From Plasmodium malariae (taxonomy: Eukaryota > Apicomplexa > Aconoidasida > Haemosporida > Plasmodiidae): a stretch of 64,000 nucleotides of DNA. Both the position numbers and the translations under genes were made by a program. Every line of letters starts with the position of its first letter. Within the stretch, counting starts at the first letter, position 1. Of the stretch, positions 43,301 through 55,697 are shown piece after piece. The notes under the pieces were generated by a model. That model made no database searches. It had not been told where the DNA came from and saw only the letters and a program-made list of their open reading frames with translations. The DNA is taken from contig NC_041783.1 in NCBI RefSeq assembly GCF_900090045.1, positions 1,261,501 through 1,325,500 on the forward strand, in the 5' to 3' direction.

Positions 43301-46300
43301 ATTCGATGTAACCAACAGATATGTAGAATTCCTGTACGGAAAAAACTATGCCGTAATTATAAATGGGGGGAAGAACAATTCAAGAAAATTGAAAGCTGCC
43401 TATATAGTAAATAATAATTTAATGGGGAAAGAAAATTTATTAGTTATAACGTCCATAGTGAATGTTACAAAATGGAAGAGTTTGTTTATTACGTTTGAAA
43501 ATATAACAGTATATAATAATGAGGAAAGTATAATAGATAACAAAGTATCTAATGAGCATTCAAATCTTATCATATGTATAGATTTTTTACCGAAAATTTT
43601 GCATATCACATGTGAAATATTAGTACTAGATATGTGTCACTTCAATATACTAAATCAAATAAGTATTTTAAATGATTTAACGTATTTAAATTTTTCAAAA
43701 AAGATAGTAATACTTAATAGTATGATAGATAACTGGAATTTTTTATGCGCTCTGTTTCTATTAAATAGCTCATTTTTTGACAACTCCATTAATAATATAT
43801 TCCAACAAAATTTGAGTGAAGAAGACAAAGTAATATTAAGTACAATCATGCTAAATTTTATTTCTCATTTTTGTATTTTAAATAAGGAAAAATTGCTAGC
43901 TGGTAGAGAGAAAACGGAGATGAGGAAGACTTGCTTCATCATAACTTACATGAGTGGAATTCAAAAATTTATTTATGACCATGTACAGGAAAAAGAGAAA
44001 TGGGATGCTTGTATACACCCACTATTACTACTAGAGGAAAATTCTTTTTTTTTAAAAGACTTTTATATATCAGAAAAATTTGATATGCTCAAAAATATTA
44101 TTAAAAAATTTTATCTTTTAAAAAAAAAAATACTTGTATGTTATTATGGAGATGAAAAATTAGAAAAACTAATCAAAATATTACTTTATGTTAACTTACT
44201 GAATGACACTTCAGCAATTTTTTTTCATAACCTTCAACTGAATACATCTATTGACGACTTAGACACTTTTGATGTTGCTGTGATAGTAAATAAACACACA
44301 GAATATTTTTATTTTTTTCAAGATAAAAAATTAGCTTGTTATTTTTTAATTTCTACTTTTACCACTGAGGAAGAGGATATATTACAAAAAATTAAAAACA
44401 ACAAAGAATTGTATTTTTATAAAAAACAAAAAGAAGAATTAATGAAGGAACACACATATGATAGGGACCTCATATATAGATATTATATTAACAATATGAT
44501 TTCTGAAAATGATGAACAATTTTTGTTATTTAACATAATTGACCAAAAGGAAAAAGTTTATTGTAACACCTCATACAACGAGATTGTCCTTCCTACATGT
44601 TTCGTAACAACCTTGTCGAACTGCGAATCTGCCATGCGACACTCAGGTTTGGAATCACAAAATTGAGAATTTGCGCAAAACTGGCAGATCGTCTCGTATG
44701 TGAAATGTGTATATTTGTATATGTGTATATATATATATATATGTATTTATGTTTACACATTTGGGTGTATATTTTTTTTTTTTTTTTTTTATGACTAGCT
44801 TCTACCTTTTTTTTTTTTTATGATTAGCTTCTACCTTTTTTTTTTTAATGATTAGCTTCTACCTTTTTTTTTTTATGATTAGCTTCTACCTTTTTTTTTT
44901 TTATGATTAGCTTCTAAATTTTTTTTTTCTTTGTCTCCCCTTTTTAGAACACTGGCAAGATATAAAAAATGCTCACAGCTTTTGGAACTTCAACAACTTC
45001 AATTGGGAGAAAATTGTTTTTTACTTGGATAAAAAAAATACGGTGTATGACAAGTATCGAAATGAGGTTTGCTCAATTTCGGATAAGTCTATAGCTCCTC
45101 CGCAGGTATATTATTTATGTGTGTGTGTTTGTGTGTGTGTGTGATGGTGTATGTGAATATATGTACATGCTTATGTTTATACGCACATATACATGTATGC
45201 ATGTTACGTTTTTCCCATTTTGTCCCCTTTTACCTATAGATTTATTACTATTTGAATAACCCGGCGAAGGAAAAAAATACGTTTAACAGTTGTCTGTCTT
45301 TGGCACTAGATGAAATTATTCAAGAACTAAGCAGAAAAAAAGAATTAGACGAATTTGATGAATTGAAAAAGAGCACATTACTGAATATCAAAGAAAAAAC
45401 AAATAAAAAGTACTTTTCATCCATCAGAAAAATGGAAAAAATTTTATCCTTATTTTTAAAAGAAAATAAAAAAAAGTCCTTCGAGCAGTTTTTAAAGGTA
45501 CACCACATAAACGTAAATAATATTTTATTTTTTTCTACTTTGCTTCATTCTGCTGCATTTTAAAAAATGAGTATATGCAAATGTAAAAACGCGAGTTTGT
45601 ATGTGTAACGCGACGTTTACTTATGCGATACATGTGTTTATTTACATATAATTTTGATATCGTTTTTATACAATTTTCACTAATTTTTAAGCATTCTTTA
45701 TACAAATTGTACACATTTTTTTTTATGTATTTTTCAGTATTATGAGTTTTTCTATATACATATATATGTGCATATAATGCAAGTTACACAGCACCGTACT
45801 GTAGTGGCTAATTTTGACATGACTACATTTTTACTTGTAGGGATGCGAGAGCTATGGACAGATTTTAATAAAATGCAAGGAGAAATTATTTGTTACATTT
45901 AACAAATCGTACAATCAACATTTTAAAAATTTTGAAAATTTTTGGAGGGATGAAGAGGATAGAAGAAGAAAAAAATGGAAGGAATTGTGGGAATTAAATG
46001 AGAAAAAAGAAAGCGACAAAGAGAACATTGACTTAAACAATATATTTAATGATGATGTATGTAATGAAAAAAACGATTTAACAAATATTCAAACAAATAC
46101 AAATTTTGATAATATGAAGAATGAATACAACTTACATGAAAAGAAAAACTTTCGTATTAGACTTTCCTCACAGTTATTTGATGGGAAAGAATTCGATCAA
46201 TTGTTTATTGAGAGAAAAAAAATATGTATTTCGACTGAAGACAATAAAAAGGAAGCGTTATCATGTTCGTATGAAGAGAAGAAGGAAAAGGATAAGGAAA

Positions 46301-46350
46301 CTTGTTTATATATAGAAAGAAAGGATATGCAGGGGGGGCAAAAAGCGTAA
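37356..46350 (+). CDS. Very large protein with a degenerate SNF2-type helicase region, four exons
   Basis: Exons 37356-44646, 44948-45105, 45240-45497 and 45841-46350; 2,738 residues. The N-terminal two thirds is low complexity: RS/GS repeats (about residues 129-175), NSEVV repeats (330-370), NERNEK (430-485), NSNDKF (725-775), QQKQ (965-990) and DNVCN (1548-1620). Between about 1990 and 2345 the order of SNF2 motifs can be traced: ENLLVITSIVNVTKW (motif Ia region, like VVP.S...W), EILVLDMCHFN at the DEAH position, SKKIVILNSMIDNWNFLCAL at the LLLTGTPLQN position, KKILVCYYGDEKLEKLI (RecA2 start) and LACYFLISTFTTEEEDIL at the VYRLIT..TVEE.IL position. Walker A (NGGKNNSR) and DEAH are not intact, so ATPase activity is unlikely. 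Exons 2-4 add charged helices (FENFWRDEEDRRRKKWKEL). The exon 1 donor (G|GTTTGG) is unusual but keeps phase. The gene is probably nuclear; its function is inference. Confidence 0.7.
37741..37890 (+). repeat. RS/GS-encoding repeat
   Basis: Six-base unit agaagt plus gggagt or aggagc, giving SRSGSRSG then SRSRSRSR. The GS copies precede the RS copies. Confidence 0.9.
38635..38800 (+). repeat. NERNEK-encoding 9/18-bp repeat
   Basis: Tandem aatgaaagg and aatgaaaag units, encoding N-E-R and N-E-K triplets for about 50 residues. Confidence 0.9.
42000..42208 (+). repeat. 15-bp repeat encoding D-N-V-C-N, about 14 copies
   Basis: Near-perfect gataatgtatgcaat units; the first two copies read DDVCN. 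It places a cysteine every five residues. The reverse strand is also open, producing a spurious ORF. Confidence 0.95.
44770..44930. repeat. Tandem repeat in intron 1 of the SNF2-like gene
   Basis: Five copies of atgattagcttctacc separated by poly-T runs of 9-18 bases; the last copy ends in taaa instead of tacc. It sits immediately upstream of the exon 2 acceptor. Confidence 0.92.
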
Positions 46351-47547
46351 ATCTAAAACAAAAAAATAAAAGATAATATAAAAAAGTAAAGAAGTGAAAA
46401 AATGAAGAAGTGAAAAAATGAAGAAGTGAAAAAATGAAGAAGTGAAAAAATGAAGAAGTGAAAAAATGAAGAAGTGAAAAAATGAAGAAGTGAAAAAATG
46501 AAGAAGTGAAAAAATGAAGAAGTGAAAAATGAAGAAGTGAAAAAATGAAGAAGTGAAAAAATGAAGAAGTGAAAAAATGAAGAAGTGAAAAAATGAAGAA
46601 ATAAAAAAATGAAGAAGTAAAAAAATGAAGAAATAAAAAAATGAAGTAAATAGATATCAAATGACGAACGACAAATAGAGAATAACTAAATGATAAGTAA
46701 AAAGCGAGGAAATATTTTAGCTAAGCAACTGTATCAATTTTGTTATTCAGGGAAGAATAAATGAATGTAGGTCGTGGAAAAAAAAAAGTAAAAAAAGAAC
46801 AAACGAACAAGCGAACAAATCAAAAAACACGCCATTTTACGCGAGATATATATGGTCTCTTCAAAATTCAATTTTTTAAAATATTTGTGTAGCGGTAATG
46901 TTTCATATATATATATATGTATATATGTTGTGTGTACAATTATAGCAGTGAATATGTCGAAAAAGAAAAAAAAAGAGCCTATGATTTTGGTATCTTATCT
47001 TATATTGTGTATATAATTAACACACCAAAATACCAAAAAATTTGTATTTGAAAAAATATATTTTTATGATACAAATATCGAACTGAACTTTTTAATAAAA
47101 ACAAGAAAAAAAAAGAAGATATAATTTGTGAAGGTAACAAAAAATTTCACAAAGAGATACTTGTAGGTTTATGAGAATTAAAAAAAAAATGTAACTTGTA
47201 TGAATGGAATATTAGAACAGCTTTAAATTTGAACATTCTTACACTATTCCCATTGTGCTTTTTATTTTTTTTTAATTTTAATTTTTATTATTTTAATTTT
47301 TATTATTTTAATTTTTATGTTTATTTTTATGTGTATGTTTATGTTTATGTTCATTTTTATGTTTATGTTTATGTTTATTTTTATTTTTATTTTTATTTTT
47401 ATTTTTATTTTTGTTTTTGTTTTTATTAATTTTGTGTTTTTTGTATGTTTCATTAACGTTTCATTAGCGTTTCTTTATGTTTAATTTTTAATGAATTGTT
47501 CTTTTGTTTTTATATTATTTTTGTTCTCCTTTTTATATCTCCACAAA
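46351..47547. other. Intergenic region between two + strand genes
   Basis: Contains a 16-bp repeat array just after the SNF2-like stop, a short ATG-led frame at about 46953 (MSKKKKKEPMIL) ending at a GTATCT donor-like site with no clear partner, and a T-rich block (47264-47420). The frame upstream of 47548 is open back to 47491, so the next gene may start earlier. Confidence 0.6.
46388..46645. repeat. 16-bp tandem repeat, about 16 copies
   Basis: Units of gaagtgaaaaaatgaa, with one copy short by an A and the last three copies changed to gaaataaaaa or gaagtaaaaa. It begins about 40 bases after the stop codon, so it is probably in the 3' UTR. Confidence 0.95.
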
Positions 47548-50500
47548 ATGCATATAATACAAGAAAAACTGTGTAAGATAAAAAAATTACTAGAATTGCA
47601 GAGATTTCAAAAAGATGAATCAAGAGAAAATTTAATTAAATTGCTTAGGGAATTATATTTAATCTACATGTTTTATGATACTGAAGATACGAGTAAAATT
47701 TTAAAAGTACGATTATAAAACAAAAAAAAAAAAAAAAAATGTACCATATTTAATTATGTGTCTCCCTCTAACGTAGACGTGTGCATAAGCATTTATAAAA
47801 CTTGTATACCACGATTTGTTATGTAAAAAATTAAGCATACGTCTTTATGTACTTTAATACAATACAACTTAACATTTTGCTTTTTTACGCGTTAAAATAA
47901 AGAAATAAAGAAGTAAATGGACTGAGAATTAAATAGAGAGAGAAATAAATAGAAAAATGAAGAATTCAAAAAAAACGTACATGCACTTGAGTATAATATA
48001 TTATCTGTATGTAACGAAAAAGCTATTTAAAAGATAGCACTATTTTATCGAAAAATTAATAAACAGAAGATTTAGTTTTACCATTTAATTTTTCATCAGC
48101 GTTTATTTTTGTTTATGGTGCATTATTATATAGTATTTATGTGTTTATTGTTAAGTATGATACCAGTAGAAGTTTTCTTCTTACTGTTCGTCTATATAGA
48201 TATATATAGATATATATATATAGATAGATATAGATATATATATAGATGTAGATATAGATATATATATAGATATATATATAGATATATATATAGATATAGA
48301 TATAGATATAGATATACATGTATTTTTTTTTTTTTAATTTATCTTTTTGGACATATATTAGTAAAAAAATTACGTGACAGTCATTTTGCTAATATGATAT
48401 ACATTCCTTAAAAATTTGTTGTTTCTAACGTTTTTCCATAAAATTTTCTTACCTTTTAACACATTAACACAACTCCATAGTAATTCTCACGCACATCTGT
48501 TTATTTTCCCGCTTTTGTGTAATTCGTATTGAAGTTGCCTTACCTTTTTTTTTTTTTTTTTTTTTTTTTTTGCCTCTCTTAAATTATTTTCGTTTATTTT
48601 ACTAAAGAAATAGGGAATAATCACTTAAAATGAACAGATTGAGAAAACAAAAAAAAAAAAAATTGATTTCTTAGCAGATTCCCAGTAATATAAAATATTT
48701 TATCTTTTTTATTTTTTCCCATTTTTGTTCAATTTTGTAGAGTAGCAAAGAGCAGAAAAAATCAATTTTACGTCTACTGCTTGTTCATGTAGATAGCGAA
48801 AATCATACGAACAATGGAGAAAAAATTTTAATGATAAATTTAATAAAATTAATTGAAAAGAAAACGGCTAAACTCTTTTCTTGCTATCCAAACATATGGA
48901 AAGGACATAACTCTTCTTTTTTTTTTTATATATTATCAACTCAATATGAGGATAGAAATTTAAATACCAACTTTTTTGCAGTTTTAAAATATTCGGAAAA
49001 TGTGTATACAAATATATACATATCTTCATTACTATTTAGTTCTGACCATTTTTTAATCAAGAAAAAAACTTTAAAATTTATTTTTTACAAGTATGTTTTA
49101 TATAATGGAAATAAAAATGTACCCACACAAATTGATAACAATGAGAAAAAGGAAGAAAAAGAGGATATACTTAATAAAAAAGCGAATTTTGCTAACTTCT
49201 TAACGGGAGAAAATGACTATATAAATATGTCAGAACAAATGAGTTGCTTCTTCTTTTCCGTAATAGCTCATTTGATTAAGCAAGACTACATTGCGCTTCT
49301 CAAAAAAAGGTACAAAAAAAAAAAAAATAAAAAAAAAAAAAAGGAATACAAATAAATATGGTATGCGTGAAAGGTGTATAATAAGCAAAAAAAGCTGCTT
49401 CTTTTTTGGCATTAGTTTGTGCGTAATATATATGTATGCATGTGGTACATCTGGCTCATTGTGATTAATGTTATTCTGTCTATGTATCTATATGGTAGTT
49501 ATTACAATTTTATTATCATTTCTTTATTCCTTATAATTGTGAGTTGTCTTTCTACCTGTTATTAATTTTTTTTTTTTTTTTTTTTTTGTTTTTTGCTATA
49601 TTATTCATAGATTTTACTTTCTTTTTTTTTTTTTATCAGGAAAAAAGAGAATGATGAAGTTTGGCTAAAGCGAACAAAAAAACAAATGGAGAAAGGAAAA
49701 GGGAACACAAAAACTAATTACATCAATAAAATGATTCATTATGTAGTTAGTAAAAATATTTTCGATAGTCACTTTAATCATTTAGAGGGTACTATATTTA
49801 GTGAAAATATAAAATTAAATGAAAAGAATAATACATGTAAAAACAATTCTTCAGATGACGAAGAATATGATAAAAAAAATAAAAAATTAAGAACCATAAA
49901 AAAAGAAAATATGTATTATAATACAGAAAAAGATACAATTCTATGCTGTGAAATAAGAAATTATTATGATGAAAACTTTCTAAAAAGTATATTTTTATAT
50001 GTAAAAAATTTGTTTGAAGAGTATGAAAAATTATTAACACAAGAGAGTTACGAAACTAAGATAAATAAGAATTACATTTCTTGCTTCCTAACCCAATGTG
50101 TAACAATTTTGTTTAACATATGTTGTCTTAACTCAGATTTAATAAATAATTCGTATGATTTAATCAGAAATATAAAAAGGAAATTACCAAATTATATGAA
50201 TACTTCTATTGTTGTTTCAATAGCTGAGTTTATATTATTCTTTTCTTCCGAAGAACAATTTGTTAACGTATCAAATTATTTATTTATATTTATCTCAAAA
50301 GAATACAAAAATTATTTAACAGCCATAACTTTTTTTGATTTTATCAGGAAAAATATTAACATACTTAATAAGAGAAAATTTTTTTTTAAAAAATATTGTT
50401 TTGTAATTTTGAAAATATATTTTTACCATTACAGAATATTTAATAATGACTTAATTTATTTTTTGCCACATTTAATATATGAAAATAATTATAAGGATGT

Positions 50501-52314
50501 GTTTTCTTTTCTTTTGCATGCTCCCCTTTTATTAGATAACGAAAATGTGGTAGCCAAAAAAAAAAAAAAAAATAATAAAATATTGTACACGTGTTCATTT
50601 GCATACAAGTGTATATGCCTGAATATGTTATAAATGTTCTCGTGCATATTTATTTATGCATACGTAAATTTATGCATGCATGTGTACGTATGAGTGTATG
50701 TCCGTATGTATAGGTGTGTGTCAGTATGTGTATGTGTGTGTCGGTATGTATATGATTGGGTCAGTATGTATACTTTTGAGCAAACGAGTTTTTCCCTTTT
50801 AATGCATAACATAATAGGAGAGAGCCGTAGGTGCGAATCTATTCAAAAAAACGAATAAAATATTACAACTGCATAACGGATTCAAGGAGCCATGTGAAGA
50901 AGGTTTGTACGTTGTAGTGCATGTGCAAGTCATAACTAAAATGTTATTTCGTTACTTATTTTTTATCATGCTTATTAAATAAATTAATTATACATTTGCA
51001 CGTATGATCATTATGTTTTAGGTAAGGAAAAAGTATTAGTTCTGGAATTAGACAATCTTCAATTTATCAGGTACATATTTTACTTTTAGTATGCAATTGT
51101 TTTTCTTTTATTTGTATTTCACTTTTTTATTTTTTTTATTTTATTTTTTATGTTTGGCCAGCTACTACAATCTATTTTTTTTCCGATTTGTCCAGCTACT
51201 ACAATTTATTTTTTTTCCTATTTGGCCAGCTACTACAATTTATTTTTTTTCCGATTTGGCTAGCTATTATATTTATTTTGTTTCCCGTTTGGTTAGCTGC
51301 TACATTTTTTTTTTTTTTTTTTTTCTCATTCATAAATATGATAAAACATTTATAATAGGGAAGCAAAATGTAAAAGAAAAGTCATGGATATAGTGCAAAA
51401 CATGCATAAATATTTTAAGATTTATTTTGAGGCTATTTTATCAAGCGAACAAGAATGGATAATTGAAATAACAAAAGTGATATTACATAAATTAAGATGT
51501 TCATATATTCTTGAAATGTTAAATAGGGAAAGTATAAAAGAAATATTAAAAAGTTTAAATGATATAATTAATAGTAATTCAAGAATACTGTTAATTTTGA
51601 AAAATGAATTTATAAATTTGTTAAGAAATGAATCAAATTATTATTTTTTAATAAATACAAAAGTACTGGAAATGTTAGCACAAAATATTAAGCATATGAA
51701 TATTAATTATGTTAAAATTGAAGATTATTACATAACATTGAATTCTTTATTTTCAAATGAAAATTTTAATCAATTAAAATTTTGGGTATCTTTAATTCAT
51801 GCTTTTACAAACATAGCGTTATATTGCCACGATCTGTCTAATAACATTCTAAATACATATAAAAATTTCATTTCTCAAAATAATGTTACCTTAATAATAA
51901 AACATGCTGTGATTGAAAATATTAATATTATAAAAAACGTAGCATATGCTAAAAATGTAAGTTAACAAGGAATAACATGTTACACGTTCTTCATGCTTGT
52001 AATAAATTGTGGTAAATTATGATAAATGGTGCTTAACATTTTTTATTACTGTGGAATGAAAAATATTTTCTTATGTTGTTTTTGGCAAAATGTGTAACAA
52101 CCGGAGGAATTAATTTTTTTTTTTTTCGTTTTTTATATTAACAAATAAGCAACTTCTGTACATTATTATGCAATTTGAGTTTAACAAAATGGGATGATTC
52201 TACCTAAATTTATACAAGTGATCATTTATACATAGTAATATATATGTATACGCGTGAGTGAACGCGGTTTTGATTTTCCTTATATCTATCTATCTGTTAC
52301 AGTATTTCGCTTAG
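47548..52314 (+). CDS. AP-5 complex subunit zeta-like protein (tentative), about 7 exons
   Basis: Exons 47548-47706, 48741-49309, 49640-50546 (or 50549), a possible 13-nt micro-exon near 50818-50830, 51022-51070, 51359-51956 and a short last exon 52303-52314; about 765 residues of almost pure helix. I recognise the pattern of human AP5Z1 (about 807 residues). A segment with LCCEIRNYY...LFNICCLNS, then IAEFILFFSSEEQF, then AITFFDFIRKNINIL and IYFLPHLIYENNYKDVFSFL, follows the AP5Z1 order LDVLC..., LAHFFLSHGEAA, LAFEFIQFCRDNLHLF, ALLPALVDAGTALEMLHALL. Exon 6 (KYFKIYFEAILSSEQEWIIE) corresponds to LLQAFFSAVTQVADGSLIN. AP-5 is a late-endosomal adaptor. Similarity is low and judged by eye. The N-terminus (an alternative start lies 19 codons upstream), the micro-exon and the last exon are uncertain. 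Confidence 0.5.
48185..48315. repeat. GATA/TA repeat in intron 1 of the AP-5 zeta-like gene
   Basis: Mixed tagatatatatatagata units with irregular spacing; both strands are open through it. Confidence 0.9.
51150..51312. repeat. Tandem repeat in an intron of the AP-5 zeta-like gene
   Basis: Four to five copies of a unit containing gccagctactacaattta followed by ttttttccgatttg; the last copies are diverged. It lies just before the acceptor of the 598-base exon. Confidence 0.9.
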
Positions 52315-52697
52315 GGAAATGCTACAAAAAAGGCTCTTTAGGCATATACGTATAGACATACATATATGTAAGTATATACATTTTTATGTGTTACATATTT
52401 ATATTCACATTTTAAATAGTCAAATTAAAAAATAAAAACGTGAAAAAATATATGATAAAATAGGAGATAAACTACATAATAAAATAAATATACACCACGC
52501 GAATAAGAACATGAATAATCATAAAACAATAATACTACTATAGCAATAATAAAGAAATAACATGGTAATAACATATATATATATACATACCTTCTGTGCA
52601 ATGAAAAGTGCACATAATTTTATATAAATTGTTAATGTTACATTAACGAATAAAAAAAATAAATATGACTGTTCAGGTAAATTTTTTTCTTTTTTTT
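52315..52697. other. Convergent intergenic region
   Basis: A short 3'-to-3' gap, AT-rich, with nothing gene-like. Confidence 0.65.
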
Positions 52698-53628
52698 TCA
52701 CGTGTTAACATTACGTGAAGTGGCTTGTAGCGTGTTTGTATTTAAGGCATTCATTTGTTGTTGTCTTTTAATTTGAATGTAATTCTTACATAAATCTATT
52801 TCATTTTTTTTCTCTATTATGGTAACTTTTAATTTTTTTATCTGTACATTTAATTTTTTAATTTTATTATTAAAATATTCAATGGTTTGTGCCGAATTCC
52901 TTTGGACAAAATAATTTGTGCCCATACGTACGAGAAAGTTTTCCGTGTCCATGATTTTTCCTTAAAAAATTGGGAAATTAAAAAGTTCGGGAATTTTAAA
53001 ATCAAAAAATCAATTTATTAATAAATTAGTTAAGTAATAAATCAGAAAATAAAACAGAAAACTAATAAATTATGAAATTATTATTACATTAAAAAGAGGA
53101 GTTAAAAACAAAACTGCGATAAGATATGAGATAAATTAAATGTATTATAATGCAGCATACGATGTATAATTTTGATTTTGCTTTGTTTTGTTTTGATCTA
53201 TATATTTTTTTTTTTTTTTTGATTTATATTTTTTGCTTTACCGGGTATGTAGACCAACGATGTCAAGGGTATGTGTACATCTAGGGGTTGTTTCTGTTTG
53301 TCTTTTCCCTCCTCCTTTTTATTAATTTCAATCTTTTCAATTAAATTATCCAAATGTTCAATGTTTTCTTTTTGATTTGATTCTTCTTTATCTTTTATGA
53401 TACTTTTATCATCATTCTGATCTTTTTTACATAATTTAATTAAATCTGAACGTTCTAACTCATTCATAAATGCATTAAAATTCTTGGCTTCGTATTTAGA
53501 TGGGTTTAATTGTTCTACATAATTTTTGCACTTATCGTACGTTAATATAGCTCCTTCTAATATAGCATAATTCTTTTTTATTAGTTTCCACTCCTGAAAT
53601 TAGGGGTGTACGGGTAAAAATAAGTAAT

Positions 53629-53670
<42 letters not shown>

Positions 53671-53965
53671 AATATGTGTATATGTATACATATTATTGTG
53701 TATTTTGTAGGTATGTATCACTAAGCAAATGTAGGAAATAAGAGGGAAATCTATTTTCCTTAATTCGTTCAGTTTAATTTTGTCACTCTTGTTTTTCCAA
53801 AATTAATTTGTTAAATTTTATTTTGTTTCTCTTTTTCAGTTAGCAAACCTCCTCTAGTTTTAAAGTTAACGATATTAGTTCATCGAGTCTCAATGTATTT
53901 AACTGAATCACAACGTTTGGTTTTTCTCTTTCACTGTCTTCAATTTTCTCTAAATCGCACGCCAT
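52698..53965 (-). CDS. PFD5: Prefoldin subunit 5
   Basis: Alpha-type subunit of the hexameric prefoldin chaperone that hands unfolded actin and tubulin to CCT in the cytosol. Exons 53849-53965, 53242-53593 and 52698-52960; phases 0, then 1. Exon 1 encodes MACDLEK...VIQLNTLRLDELISL, the first coiled-coil arm. Exon 2 starts EWKLIKKNYAILEGAILTYD and ends at the beta-hairpin motif PLTSLVYIPG. Exon 3 continues KIMDTENFLVRMGTNYFVQR, the conserved VDVGTGYYVEK-like strand, then the second coiled coil (TIEYFNNKIKKLNVQIKKLK). An acidic/Lys-rich insertion of about 55 residues precedes PLTS and lengthens the protein to about 243 residues against roughly 150 in most eukaryotes. The exon 1 donor is GTTTGC, not the usual GTAAGT or GTATAT. 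Confidence 0.9.
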
Positions 53966-55697
53966 TGTAACATGTGAAAAACAGGCCAACAAAAAAATAA
54001 AGGAAAAAAAGAAAAGGAAATAAATTCATAAAACCGCCTTTTCAAAGTTAAAAAAAAAAAAGAAAAAAGAAGGAAAAAGAGGGGAAACAAAAAGGAAAAA
54101 AAGAGAAAAAAAAAAGGGAAAAAAAGGAAAATTCTTCCTTATACATACATGCACACGTTCACGTACTGTATGTATACGTTCGTGTAATTATGTATGTTTA
54201 TCTAAGTAAGTACATATCTATGAATGCATAAATATATATTATATGTATATATATACGTATGCGAAAGCGTGAACTAATTTTATTTTTATATATTCCTTGA
54301 AATGTTTTTCTTCTGAAATTGTAATAAAAAGTCATACTACGTAAAGTAAATTATATGGTATTATTACATTGGCGAAATGCTTTTTTTATATTTTCATTTA
54401 TTTTCTTATTTTTATTATGAAATTATTTATGAACTAATTGACATGTAAAGCATCTCCTTTTGTGCTGCCTTTCTTTTGGCTCTTCCCCATGAAATTGGTA
54501 AAACGAAAAGAAGTAAAATATAAAGCAGTAAAATACAAAGCAGTAAAATACTAAGCAGTAAAATACAAAGCAGTAAAATACAAAGCAGTAAAATACAAAG
54601 CAGTAAAATGAAACAAAATAATAATGATGTATATTACACATGTGAAAATGAAAACAGCACATGACTAAAAAAATTTTTTTTTTTTACTCCGTTACCGCAT
54701 AAAGAAGAAAATTGTAAATACAGTTACATAAAATAAAATTACATAAAAATTATGCCAATTCTGCACAAAATGAGTATCAACATAGTGTGAATGTAAGTAC
54801 GTACGAATGGGCAAATGTGCAAGTGTACGAATTTTGCAAAATTGTAACTGTTTGAATTCTGCGTAAAAATCGAAAAAAAAAAATTCCCTTTTTTTGAAGG
54901 CAAAAATAATTTAGTTACTGTTTTAAAAGAAAAAATTGTGTAATACCATGTTTATACTAATTAAAGAAGAGCAATTTATTTTTAAAAAAGATTGAAAAAA
55001 TAAGATTGAAAATAAAAAAAAAATTGAAAATAAAAATAAAAATTAAAGTAAAAATAAAAATGAAAGTAAAAATAAAAATGAAAGTAAAAATAAAAATGAA
55101 AGTAAAAATAAAAATGAAAGGAAAAATAAAATGAAAATAAAAAAAAAAAAAAATATATATATACATAAAGGAGAAGAACAAAATAAAAGAAAAAAGGATA
55201 AGTACATAATTTAATAAAATAAAATAAATCATAATAGAATAAAATAAAAAAAAAGAATTGTAAAAGAAGGGAGACTGACAAATTGGTATTCAGAAAAGTG
55301 AATTGTTTCCATTTCTCTAGTTCGTTTTCTTTATTTCTTAAAACATATATAATAGCGACGTGAATTTAAAAAAATACAAAAAATTAAGCAAAAAAAAATT
55401 GCCTAATAACGAAATATATGCATACGTACATATTAATACATATTTATACATATATATATTTATATGTGTGTACACGAATGTATGAATGTATACATGTACG
55501 TATGTATGTATGTAAGTATATATGTATGTAATGGCCCCCTCCACCCTAGTGTTTAATTCAACTTCAAACATATTTATTACATATCGTGTAAACTGCGCTG
55601 TAACTGCAGGAAGTTAAAGTTCGTACTCTCCACATAGTACCACTTTTTTTTTTAAATTTATCTTACACAAATTTACATTTCTTTTAAGAATATAATA
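53966..55697. other. Divergent intergenic region
   Basis: These 1.7 kb lie between divergent starts. They contain a 15-bp repeat (aatacaaagcagtaa, about 54515-54610) and an A-rich taaaaatgaaag array (55020-55130). No gene seen. Confidence 0.65.
54515..54612. repeat. 15-bp tandem repeat, about 6 copies
   Basis: Copies of gcagtaaaatacaaa, one with ctaag in place of caaag. Confidence 0.85.

Noticed and set aside
46953..46988. MSKKKKKEPMIL followed by a GTATCT donor-like site, a possible first exon of the AP-5 zeta-like gene
   Set aside because: Neither joining to the 47548 exon nor other acceptors gave an open, phase-consistent product.
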